Position numbers and translations under genes: made by a program. A stretch of DNA of 64,000 nt from Cognatishimia maritima (GTDB lineage: Bacteria > Pseudomonadota > Alphaproteobacteria > Rhodobacterales > Rhodobacteraceae): NCBI RefSeq assembly GCF_900129685.1, contig NZ_FQWM01000009.1:1-64000 (forward strand). Direction: 5' to 3'. Position 1 is the stretch's first letter. Each line of letters begins with the position of its first letter. Below, piece after piece: positions 45,601 to 52,376 of this stretch. A model generated the notes under the pieces. It saw nothing but the letters and a program-made list of their open reading frames with translations, searched no databases and had not been told where the DNA came from.

Positions 45601-45964
45601 TGACGTACATCGCCGGGTTCGTCAGCGCGAAATCGACCGCGCCGGTGGCCATGGCTTCGATCAGGGCCGCATGGGAAAACGGCTGCACATTAAAACGATA
45701 TGGGGATTCTGCGAATTGCGCTTCGCGGTTCAGATAGTCAATCGTGGGCCGCCAGGATTCAAGCGCGCGCGTCGCGCCCTCGGTGGAAAGGACCCCCACC
45801 GTGAAAACCTCTGTATCGGCTGAGAACTGTGCCTGCTGAGCATCTGCTGCGGTGGCGCGTGCCAGCAACGCAACTGTCAAAGCGGCGAGTAAGATCCAGA
45901 ACCCGAACCATCGGCGCAGCGCTTTAAGCGCATGCCAAAAGTCTGTGTTATGCGCCATCCACAT
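42614..45964 (-). CDS. Multidomain histidine kinase with PhnD-type periplasmic sensor
   Basis: About 1116 residues from the ATG at 45964, which follows GGAG at four bases; in-frame starts at 45991 and 45979 also exist. A membrane helix (about 16-36) precedes a PhnD/TtrS-like periplasmic binding domain (about 53-320), then a second helix (about 344-364). Two PAS-like segments (about 385-500, 510-620) lead to HisKA with H635 (VSHELRTPL) and HATPase (N-box NLMSNAAKFS, G1 DFGPGIPK, G2 GGTGLGLAIAK). The C-terminal ~220 residues hold a receiver-like half with FDAILHFDKVG but no full acidic pocket. It overlaps the HPt gene by 17 bases. Confidence 0.88.
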   Translation of the reverse strand: MWMAHNTDFWHALKALRRWFGFWILLAALTVALLARATAADAQQAQFSADTEVFTVGVLSTEGATRALESWRPTIDYLNREAQFAESPYRFNVQPFSHAALIEAMATGAVDFALTNPAMYVTAEVESGARAVLSRARFWEERTYSDIGALIFVRADSPVRQINQLRGASVMAVAASDFSGWWLAEQEFRRRRLDVEDMLSELVFSGGNQREVVYAVQTGLVDAGVVPAGVLEQLAAEGVINLDDFVPLSPMAFPDFPFWVSTPLYPEWVLSANAEVPNDTLALVINAMLSIDAEAEESIAAGNVVWQAPQNYQEVHDLLISLRVRPYENYLLQATARIFRSYKWAILGMTTFIICSLLFLILQLRRNILLAEQQKDVLESEIRSKIFYRSAVEEHTVFCMLKPDGRILHVNESFCATTDRERSMLLGTPLSDLLPEREQEILRNDIMKAMEVGAPWDGPLKILREDGTAAWAQCTVIPVSGAGDLLSEIAVVATDMTQTRKGISDESFHDSLELIEDQVVVLRPGSLDLLYCNRTATEKLIEDRVGGTWKGRSAKDILTDNDLRALEMRCQALEEGPQRRMTWEVTAGDGTPYEISLEYVQPDNDEPRLIAIYRDITARKVAEKAKNEFVATVSHELRTPLTSMKGALGLAKSGAIGELTPQMDKMIGMAADNCDRLVLLINDILDMEKFENGKMDLKLAPVDMLEVVEQAMESNKFYAEKFKCTMRLHLEEVDGGFMTMGEKDRLLQVMDNLMSNAAKFSGADKEIIVSLSVHRGRVRFALRDFGPGIPKEAQATIFDKFTQADMGDTRSQGGTGLGLAIAKMIVESHKGAIFFASENNIGTEFFVDLPRLVGQQLMPLEKLDSEVAMFSGAGMETDPAAEIAAREEIAAKAAAQVADGSEMQVLLSQLQSGGFQVELEVGSVTVSQVVSGKGVVGQSSVFNWLSDEGRTLVTDLFEKEMLSNLKVSVLQAKSEDMNMSDGAILNSLRTNMYSNWLNMIPTLDSTEDGFRLMAVGSKDLPHVDTDDVTLVQAGDAAQAMVLAGEDQFDAILHFDKVGLAHCMTIIPVTGGQLPDSLPVIVMVTQVEAPEAERGVVSRFARPSGAGRGKARRRARG

Positions 45965-46322
45965 TCTGCTCCATTTCATCGAGCAGCGCATTCAGAAGAT
46001 CATCGACAAAGTCGGTGTTGAGGGGGCGTTCGCCTGCAAGCAGCGTGTCGATATGCTGTTCCAGCTGCGCCGCCAGGGCCCCCATCCGGGGCTGGCCAAC
46101 GCTGCCGCATATGCCATGCAGCTTATGGGCTTGTGCGCGAATTTCCATGCAGGCGGATTCTTCCGTCTCTGGATCTTCAAGACGTTCTAGGAGTGTGCAG
46201 AAACTTTCGATGCGATCTTCCAAAGACGCGATGAACCGCTCACGAATTTTCGCGAGTCCGGCCTCCAGAAGGGCCGCTTTGTCGGCGTCCATTCCCTGCA
46301 TCATTGTCTGCTCACCCAACAT
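45948..46322 (-). CDS. Histidine phosphotransfer (HPt) protein
   Basis: 124 residues from the ATG at 46322, seven bases after GAGG; the longer TTG start at 46334 would overlap that site. The HPt motif AHKLHGICGSVG gives phospho-accepting H66 in a four-helix bundle. It is co-transcribed with the histidine kinase (overlap of 17 bases) and a CheY-like receiver, giving kinase-HPt-receiver parts of a phosphorelay in one operon. Confidence 0.88.
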   Translation of the reverse strand: MLGEQTMMQGMDADKAALLEAGLAKIRERFIASLEDRIESFCTLLERLEDPETEESACMEIRAQAHKLHGICGSVGQPRMGALAAQLEQHIDTLLAGERPLNTDFVDDLLNALLDEMEQNVDGA

Positions 46323-46414
46323 CTTATTCCTCAACGCTCTTCAGGCGCTGATTTTATTGCCCACTCAGGTTACCACGATTGACGGTGCCTGTGTGGCAAA
46401 ATCAGCCTCGGTCG

Positions 46415-46429
46415 TTAACAAATGGTTAA
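46415..46429. promoter_or_regulatory. Perfect CtrA box upstream of the HPt-kinase operon
   Basis: TTAA-CAAATGG-TTAA, exact consensus, 93 bases upstream of the HPt start; each half is within GTTAAC. Confidence 0.65.
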
Positions 46430-46507
46430 CGTTTTCCATGGTTTACTGTCGTTTTTGGCCATCTGGTGCCCTCTGGACACGAGCCGCGCCACGCAGTTGG
46501 CGCTCGG

Positions 46508-46529
46508 CCGCGGCACTTCTGCGCCGCGG
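46508..46529 (-). terminator. GC-rich hairpin after the GGDEF-like response regulator
   Basis: CCGCGGC and GCCGCGG pair around an 8-base loop 19 bases past the stop codon at 46548; there is no T-run, so termination would be Rho-aided or partial. Confidence 0.4.
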
Positions 46530-46547
46530 GGGGTTCAATGGGTCAGC

Positions 46548-47501
46548 CTAGGCGGCGAAACGGCCGCCCCCCGATCGCGGGCTGCTGGACACCTCGTTCA
46601 GTTTTTCAACCGCGCGATCCAAAAAGCGCAGGTCGCCGCGTTTTTCAAACAGTTTCGGTGCCGCAATTTCGCCGATCTGCGCGGTAAAGCCGGTGGCGAC
46701 CTCTTCGCAATACACAAGATCGGGGTCATTCAGCATCATCACAAATTCATCATGCAGGCTGTCTGCCGTCGGCAATTTGTTCTTCGCCCCAACACAGACA
46801 AAAACCCCACCACCGAGATAAGACAGGAAAGCCTGCGCGCCAACCAGACAATCAGAAATCACCTCAGCCACATCGGTGACCACGTAGGTGAACTCCTCGA
46901 TGTCAGAGCCGGCATGCACCGCCTCAAGTTCTGGCACGCGGATCGCAAAGGCCGCCATGGCAAATTGCTTCTGCTCCAACATCAGCATGACATAGTTATC
47001 CAGCGCAGCACTCTTCACCACGCCGCGCACATCTTTGACGGTGACCGGGTCTTTGAACGGTGGCTTCGGCGCGGCAGCCGTAGCAGCCGGCGCGCTTGCG
47101 GCAGCAGCGGCAGCTTTGCGTGCCTCAGATTGCAGGCGGTCCGCCAAGCGGATGCGCGTCATCAACTCGGTCGTATCAAAAGGCTTGGTCACATAGTCTG
47201 TCGCGCCCGCCATAAAAGCGCGGTCGACATACTCTTTGTTGTTCATCGCGGTGATCATAATCACCGGCGAATTTTTGTAATGCTCCATCTGGCGGACGTG
47301 CTGACACAGTTCCGTCCCGTCCATCCCCGGCATTTGAATGTCGAACATGAAGCCTTCGAACGGCGTCGGCGATGCAGCGATCTTCTGCAAGGCATCTTCG
47401 CCCGATTCCGCCAGGGTCACATCCGTGTACCCATGCGCCTCAAGGGTCGCACTTAGAATTTCGCGGATCAGTTCGTCGTCATCGACGGCAAGGATCTTCA
47501 T
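46548..47501 (-). CDS. Response regulator with degenerate GGDEF-like output domain
   Basis: About 317 residues from the ATG at 47501, six bases after GGAG. The receiver (1-120) is intact: D7-D9 pocket, D54 (FMFDIQMPG), T84-A85 and K106 (VTKPF). An alanine-rich linker (about 125-147) leads to a C-terminal domain (about 160-305). There FLSYLGGGVFVCVG sits where a diguanylate cyclase would have LGGDEF, so GGDEF is GGGVF (229-233). Catalysis is therefore unlikely; a c-di-GMP- or protein-binding role is possible. A perfect CtrA box lies upstream. Confidence 0.85.
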   Translation of the reverse strand: MKILAVDDDELIREILSATLEAHGYTDVTLAESGEDALQKIAASPTPFEGFMFDIQMPGMDGTELCQHVRQMEHYKNSPVIMITAMNNKEYVDRAFMAGATDYVTKPFDTTELMTRIRLADRLQSEARKAAAAAASAPAATAAAPKPPFKDPVTVKDVRGVVKSAALDNYVMLMLEQKQFAMAAFAIRVPELEAVHAGSDIEEFTYVVTDVAEVISDCLVGAQAFLSYLGGGVFVCVGAKNKLPTADSLHDEFVMMLNDPDLVYCEEVATGFTAQIGEIAAPKLFEKRGDLRFLDRAVEKLNEVSSSPRSGGGRFAA

Positions 47502-47959
47502 CTTTTTCTCCAGTCGCGTCACCGCCAAATTGCGGGACATCTAAGCTTCTGCGTCCGTTTGCCAGAGCCCTTGGGTGGGATGCTTCTGCATCGGCCAAAC
47601 CGGCGGGGCTTTGTTAAAGTCTCATTGTTGAAGTTATCAGGACAATTATGGCGCAAATGGGGCAAACTTTTGGATTGAGTGCAGCATTTGCGATTTTCCA
47701 ACTGGGACTGCCTGACACCTCTGGTTTTTAACCCGACTTTAACCTTCAAAAACAGCAGGTTGTCGGTTCTGATTGTTTTTTCATCACTTGTATACAGTGT
47801 AACCTAGGGTTGATCCCTTGCCAAGCAGCGCGTTCTTGCCCGTCAAAGGCGCATTCGCCTGTGATCGATTCCCCACAGTCGTGTCAGTCGGACGTGGTGA
47901 ATTGTCCGCAACTTGGAAACAGTGCCCCAGAATTTATCACGGATCGGGGGTATTTTTTC
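47502..47959. other. Intergenic region between the response regulator and the replication initiator
   Basis: 458 bases with no supported gene. It contains a perfect CtrA box (47728-47742) serving the response regulator, an AT-rich stretch near 47750-47810 with the palindrome TGTATACA, and no obvious terminator for the convergently placed rep gene end. Confidence 0.6.
47728..47742. promoter_or_regulatory. Perfect CtrA box upstream of the GGDEF-like response regulator
   Basis: TTAA-CCCGACT-TTAA, exact consensus, about 227 bases upstream of the ATG at 47501. Confidence 0.6.
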
Positions 47960-49219
47960 CTAGTCGTCAAAAACGCCCGGCACAAGGTCTTCCCAGAAGG
48001 CAAAAATGGCCGAGGAATTCAGCGCAGAATTCCAGCCATGGGCGCGGAATTCCTCGCGTGAAAGGTCGTCGTCCAGCGTCGCCATAAAGAGCCGCTTGTC
48101 CGCATCCCGCTGAGTCGGGTTCCGGCCTGCCACCACATCGGCCACAATAGCAAAGCGCCGCCCGCGCTCGGCCTTGGCCGCACGGCGAGTATCAACCTCT
48201 GATTCTTCCGCGCGCCGCTTCGCCTCGCGCGCCTCCGCCAGCTGCCGCGCGGCCTCTGTTGGTTCAGGCGTTGCCTCGCGCGCTGGCTTGTAATCATCCC
48301 GGATCGCCGCGGTCAGATAGCCGACCTTGGACTTCACCGTGTCCTGGTCAGACATATAAGAGAGCTTTTCCTGCACATAGTCTTCGCCGTGCTCTGCAAT
48401 CCATTGCCGCGCCAGCCGGTCCGAAATCCCCTGCGCAAGCAGCGCTTTATAGACAGGCAGGTTCCGCGTCCCGTCGCTGTCATCAATCTGGAACATGGCA
48501 AGCTGCGGGTTTTCCTTGATCAGAAACCGAATGTCGGTGACCGCCCTGCCCTTTTTCTGAAATTCCGGCGTGATCTCAATATCGCTGCTTTTGTTCACCT
48601 CGGCGACGGCGGGTTTGATGATCTTGGCATTGAGGTGCTTGAAGCTCTCGTAATAGCTCGACCCGTCCACCCCCATCAGTTTGCGGAAGGTATCAAGCGA
48701 CCACCAGCCGGTGCTGCCGGTCCTGACAAAGCGATAACAGTTTTCATAAAGCGCCAGCCCGTGGCCGGAACTGAAGTTCTTTTGGATATGCACATTGATC
48801 AGCGCATAGATTTTCGGGTCATGCAGCTTTTGCGCCAAGGCCGGCGAATAGGCATATTCGCAAATGCCGTTTTTCAGTTTGGCAAAGGACAAAAGCGAAC
48901 TGACGCCCCACTCCTGCTTGCCATCCTCATCCAGCATATCCCACTCGGCCACGGTTTCGGCGAGCGCACGCAGGCTCGCGCGCAGCGTATCAAAATCGTT
49001 GGAGTTATATCCGACCATCATCGCCAACGTCCGCGCATCAATCGAATGGCTTTGGGCAGAGGTCAAAGAGTCATAGGCATTGAGCAAAAGCACGTTGGAG
49101 AGCTTGCGCTGCAGAAGGCTGAGTTTGCCACTGATATGGATCGCGGCCACGTTCTTTTTGACCGTTTCCCGCCGCAATGCGCCGGTCAGTTTATCCATAT
49201 CAATCTGGGTTTGCGCCAT
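47960..49219 (-). CDS. Plasmid replication initiator, Rep_3 family
   Basis: 419 residues from the ATG at 49219; a longer in-frame start at 49339 would run through origin repeats and is less likely. The N-terminal winged-helix domain (about 15-130) has the family-typical AAIHISGKLSLLQRKLSNVLLLNAYDSL. The second winged helix (about 150-250) contains SLDTFRKLMGVDGSSYYESFKHLNAKIIKPAVAEVN. A C-terminal helical region rich in E/R (about 330-390) follows. Rep_3 proteins bind iterons and open the origin. It lies next to an iteron array and parAB, the usual plasmid layout; in Roseobacters this resembles RepB-type rather than RepABC or DnaA-like modules. Confidence 0.85.
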   Translation of the reverse strand: MAQTQIDMDKLTGALRRETVKKNVAAIHISGKLSLLQRKLSNVLLLNAYDSLTSAQSHSIDARTLAMMVGYNSNDFDTLRASLRALAETVAEWDMLDEDGKQEWGVSSLLSFAKLKNGICEYAYSPALAQKLHDPKIYALINVHIQKNFSSGHGLALYENCYRFVRTGSTGWWSLDTFRKLMGVDGSSYYESFKHLNAKIIKPAVAEVNKSSDIEITPEFQKKGRAVTDIRFLIKENPQLAMFQIDDSDGTRNLPVYKALLAQGISDRLARQWIAEHGEDYVQEKLSYMSDQDTVKSKVGYLTAAIRDDYKPAREATPEPTEAARQLAEAREAKRRAEESEVDTRRAAKAERGRRFAIVADVVAGRNPTQRDADKRLFMATLDDDLSREEFRAHGWNSALNSSAIFAFWEDLVPGVFDD

Positions 49220-49486
49220 GATTCTCACTGACTCGATTTTGCCCGAGAGACTGGCATAAATAGGTACCCGAGCGCAATAAATCTCTGGGTTCTTTAACCC
49301 ATCCCGCAAACGGGTACCCAAAGACTCCGCTTGACTCATGGGGTGCGATCTCCCTTCGAATCAGGTGGTCGCTGACCGACTCAGGGAGTCAAAAACGACC
49401 CATTGGCAGGTCCGAAAGCCAGAAATATGGGGCCAAAGCGGCAGAAAACCACCATATCTTGCGGTCTTTTGAACCCACCGGGAATC

Positions 49487-49596
49487 GGTGCCCTTTGTCC
49501 TGCATCTGGGTACCATTGATCCCGTAGCCAGGCACCTTAAGGCCTGTAAACGGGTGCCTTTCGTCCCGGATGCAGGTCCCCAAACTTACTTAACTC
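49487..49596. repeat. Iteron array: five 22-bp repeats
   Basis: Repeat cores start at 49487 (GGTGCC), 49509 (GGTACC), 49531 (GGCACC), 49553 (GGTGCC) and 49575 (GGTCCC), each exactly 22 bases apart. The best units share GGTGCCtTT..GTCC.G.A. The 22-bp period is two helical turns, typical for Rep_3 iterons. Outlying copies occur at 49263 and 49313. Confidence 0.8.
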
Positions 49597-49786
49597 CTTG
49601 ATTCGAAAGTATTATTCGAACCCAAAGAATCTAAAGTTCTTATACAAAATAAACTCTTTGTTGGGGGTGTGTTTTCTATTTTTGGAATAGGAATAGGAGC
49701 CACTTGGCCATCTTTGGACTTCAAAAGCCAAATTATGTACCTTCAAGAAAGGCAATGCTTCCGCCTTTGCAAAATGTGCGCTAGAT

Positions 49787-49800
49787 TCGGATATATCCGA
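49787..49800. promoter_or_regulatory. Perfect 14-bp palindrome in front of parA
   Basis: TCGGATATATCCGA is its own reverse complement and ends 33 bases before the parA start. It is a candidate operator for par autoregulation or a centromere-like site. Confidence 0.5.
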
Positions 49801-49833
49801 TAAACAGGCGAACATAATCAGAGGCAACGAACA

Positions 49834-51210
49834 GTGAGCAAAGCTCCCACACTTCCCCTGCCCCCGTATCTGAACCTCGATCCCAAGGCTGCGGCAGAGA
49901 AGTTACCCGACCCTATCGACACCACACGATTCGCGAAAGCCGCCGCTTTCTGCGCCAAGGGACGTGCCGACATGGCGCGTCGTGGCTATGCGCCGGATGG
50001 ACAAAAGAGGTTGCGGAAATTCTCGATCTGGGAGATCACCAAATACCTGATCCCCATCGCCCCGGCCCATCTGCGCCGTGTCTTGAAGGCCAACCCAGAC
50101 TTGCCCCAGGGCGAAGGCGTCGGTGGCTCAAAATGGTTCACTTTGGAAGAGGTCCTGGTGCTTCGCCATTACTTTCACCAAGAGGGCGTCAGCACCAAAG
50201 AATACCTGCCCTACCGGCCCGAGGGCTTGCCTGCCAAGGTGGTGGCCGTCGCGAACTTCAAAGGCGGGGTTGGCAAGACATCTACGGCCGCGCATTTGGC
50301 CATGTCGGCGGCGCTGGATGGATACAAGGTTCTGGTCATTGATCTGGACTCTCAGGGGTCCATGACCTCAATCCTTGGTGGCAAGGTGCCGGATGAATGG
50401 AGCACCGTCTTCCCGCTGATTGCCAAGGATTACGCCAAGGCCGTGGTTGCTGAAAACGAAGTGCGCGCCGCAGGTGGGCAGCCCGAGATCGCCTTGGATG
50501 AAACCCTGAAGGAAGCGCTTGGGGTGACATCCAAAGATGTGATCCAGAAAACCCATTGGCCGAACATCGACCTGATCGGGGCGCAGCTTAATCTCTATTG
50601 GGCCGAGTTCCAGATCCCTGTTTGGCGCATGGGTCTACGCAACTGGCCGCTGTGGGATGGCCTGACCAATTTCTTGGAAGATGAAGGCGTGTTGGATAAA
50701 TACGACATCGTCTTCCTCGATACGCCCCCTGCCCTCGGTTATCTGACGATCAATGGTTTGGCGGCAGCTGATATCTTGCTTGTCCCTCTTGGGGCATCGT
50801 TTCTGGAGTTTGATTCCACTGGGCGCTTCTTTGACATGCTCTATTCGACATTTGCCAGCATCGAAGACGGTGAAAACACTGCCGCGCGGGCGGCGGGTTT
50901 ACCGGAACTTAAGTTTGAATGGGATGTAGTGAGGGCGATTGTCACCCGCTTTGACGCCAGCCAGCAGACCGATATGGCAAATGTGATCCAGGCCTATTTT
51001 GGCGATTTTATGAATGCCTACCGGCAGGACTACACGGCTTTGGTGGGCCAGGCTGGCGAACAGGTGAACGGGATTTATGAAGCGGACTACCGCGACTTCA
51101 ATCGAGATACCTATGTGCGTGGTCGGGAAACTTTTGATCGCACCTACGCGGAGTTCAAAGAGCTGCTGATTGGAAGCTGGTGGCGCGATACGCAGATGGA
51201 GGACAAGTGA
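49834..51210 (+). CDS. parA: Plasmid partition ATPase ParA (type Ia)
   Basis: 458 residues from a GTG start. An N-terminal ~130-residue extension with a DNA-binding-type helix-turn-helix region (FSIWEITKYLIPIAP... EEVLVLRHYF) marks a type Ia ParA able to repress its own promoter. The deviant Walker A is NFKGGVGKTS (141-150), followed by VIDLDSQGSMTS and DIVFLDTPPALGYLTING. It positions plasmid copies with ParB. The stop codon overlaps the ParB start. Confidence 0.93.
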   Translation: MSKAPTLPLPPYLNLDPKAAAEKLPDPIDTTRFAKAAAFCAKGRADMARRGYAPDGQKRLRKFSIWEITKYLIPIAPAHLRRVLKANPDLPQGEGVGGSKWFTLEEVLVLRHYFHQEGVSTKEYLPYRPEGLPAKVVAVANFKGGVGKTSTAAHLAMSAALDGYKVLVIDLDSQGSMTSILGGKVPDEWSTVFPLIAKDYAKAVVAENEVRAAGGQPEIALDETLKEALGVTSKDVIQKTHWPNIDLIGAQLNLYWAEFQIPVWRMGLRNWPLWDGLTNFLEDEGVLDKYDIVFLDTPPALGYLTINGLAAADILLVPLGASFLEFDSTGRFFDMLYSTFASIEDGENTAARAAGLPELKFEWDVVRAIVTRFDASQQTDMANVIQAYFGDFMNAYRQDYTALVGQAGEQVNGIYEADYRDFNRDTYVRGRETFDRTYAEFKELLIGSWWRDTQMEDK

Positions 51211-52265
51211 TGGCAAAACGCAGACGTTTGGTGGCACCGGATCAATCAGAACTCGAGAGGCTTGATGAGGGTTTCGCCGCGAAACCGCCTTTGGGGAGCG
51301 GGATGGCGCCGCCAATTGCACAGGTTGCCGGAGAGGCTGCCGCGCTTGGCGGAATGGCGGGTGTTAGTGATCGGGTGGCCGCAGCCAGAGATAGCGCCGA
51401 TGCGGAGAAATGGCGGTCGGCCGAACAAGAAGGGCGTGCAATAGAATCGATTCCGCTTGCAGACATTCAAGCAGATTACCTGCGTCGCGACCGCATAGAA
51501 GACACCGTTGAAGCGCGCGAGGAGTTGTTGAATTCCATCCGGCAAAATGGCTTGCGCGCCCCGATCGAGGTGGTTGCGCTGGCAGAGGGCTATGGGCTGA
51601 TTGCCGGGCATCGTCGACTGGACGCTTTCAAAACGCTGGCAGGGCAAGATCCGCAATTTGCGCGTATTCCCGCCTTTCTGCGTCGCCCTGCGGATAGTGC
51701 CGATGCCTACGTTAACATGGTCGAAGAAAACGAAGTCCGGGCCAATCTTTCGCACTATGAACGCGGGCGGATTGCGGTGGTTTCGGCACAAAGTGGGGTG
51801 TTTGAGACGGTTGAAGAGGCCATCAATCGGTTGTTCGAACACGGGTCGAAATCTAAACGCTCTAAGATTCGCAGTTTTGCGGCTGTACATGAAGCCTTGG
51901 GGGATTTGTTGCAGTTTCCGAAGGAGCTGACTGAGCGCACCGGGCTCAAGGTGGCCGCGGCGCTGCGGGGTGGGGCGCAGCCTCGGCTGCGGGCGGCACT
52001 GGCAGATCAAAGTGCTTTGACCGCCCAGCAGGAAATGCAGGCGCTAGAGCGAGCGATTGAAGATCAGGGACCGCTTGAAAAGGAACCCTCTCGGGGTGGC
52101 CGGCCGAATGAATATCACAGGCTGCCGGCAGTTCCGTTGGAGGGCGGCGGGAGCCTCTCTGTGCAGTTCGGAATAAATGGCATGCGCTTGGAGGTGAAGG
52201 GCAGGGAGGTTCCGCAGGACCTTGCCGATGAGACATTGGCGCAGGTCAAAGCCTTGCTCGGCTAG
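51210..52265 (+). CDS. parB: Plasmid partition protein ParB
   Basis: 351 residues from the ATG at 51210, overlapping the parA stop (TGATG) with GGAGG eight bases upstream. The ParB N-terminal nuclease-like/CTPase domain (about 85-180) includes the box as IAGHRRLDAF (GHRR in place of the usual GERR) and VEENEVRANLSHYERG. A helix-turn-helix region follows (about 190-250). A perfect inverted repeat resembling a parS half-site pair lies inside its 5' end. Confidence 0.9.
   Translation: MAKRRRLVAPDQSELERLDEGFAAKPPLGSGMAPPIAQVAGEAAALGGMAGVSDRVAAARDSADAEKWRSAEQEGRAIESIPLADIQADYLRRDRIEDTVEAREELLNSIRQNGLRAPIEVVALAEGYGLIAGHRRLDAFKTLAGQDPQFARIPAFLRRPADSADAYVNMVEENEVRANLSHYERGRIAVVSAQSGVFETVEEAINRLFEHGSKSKRSKIRSFAAVHEALGDLLQFPKELTERTGLKVAAALRGGAQPRLRAALADQSALTAQQEMQALERAIEDQGPLEKEPSRGGRPNEYHRLPAVPLEGGGSLSVQFGINGMRLEVKGREVPQDLADETLAQVKALLG
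51270..51286. promoter_or_regulatory. Inverted repeat inside parB, parS-like
   Basis: GGTTTCG and CGAAACC flank a three-base centre. The GTTTC/GAAAC half-sites recall the chromosomal parS arms, but centre length and context differ, and the RepABC-type 16-bp parS pattern is not met. Confidence 0.35.
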
Positions 52266-52314
52266 TTTCGCATAGAAACCCTCTACGAGAGCGCCTTATT
52301 AGCATCCATCGGTA

Positions 52315-52340
52315 GCACATATTTTTGGCGTATTATGTGC
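52315..52340. repeat. Inverted repeat after parB
   Basis: GCACATA and TATGTGC, perfect 7-base arms around a 12-base loop, 50 bases past the parB stop. Confidence 0.4.
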
Positions 52341-52351
52341 GCTACCCTCCG

Positions 52352-52376
52352 AAGCCCTTGGAGGGCTTTCGTTTAC
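52352..52376 (+). terminator. Terminator-like hairpin after parAB
   Basis: AAGCCCT and AGGGCTT form a perfect 7-bp stem with loop TGG, then TCGTTTA. It overlaps the end of the convergent DUF3833 gene. Confidence 0.5.

Larger units (their letters stand above)
49220..49833. other. Replication origin region with iterons and AT-rich segment
   Basis: 614 bases between rep and parA. Left part (49260-49345) has loose GGTACC-type repeats; 49463-49596 has the regular 22-bp iterons; 49600-49780 is AT-rich with A/T runs and a short GGAATA tandem; the right end carries a palindrome before parA. An imperfect ~45-base duplication relates 49287-49330 to 49463-49506. Confidence 0.75.

Noticed and set aside
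47502-47959. Possible small genes in the region before rep
   Set aside because: Open frames are short, lack ribosome binding sites and show no family pattern.
47960-49339. Longer replication initiator starting at 49339
   Set aside because: The added 40 residues run through GGTACC-type origin repeats and have no family character; the ATG at 49219 precedes the first conserved helix.
49787-51286. RepABC-type plasmid with parS pattern GTTNNCNGCNGNNAAC
   Set aside because: Neither candidate palindrome fits that 16-base pattern, and the replication gene is Rep_3 type and divergent from parAB rather than a repC downstream of repB.
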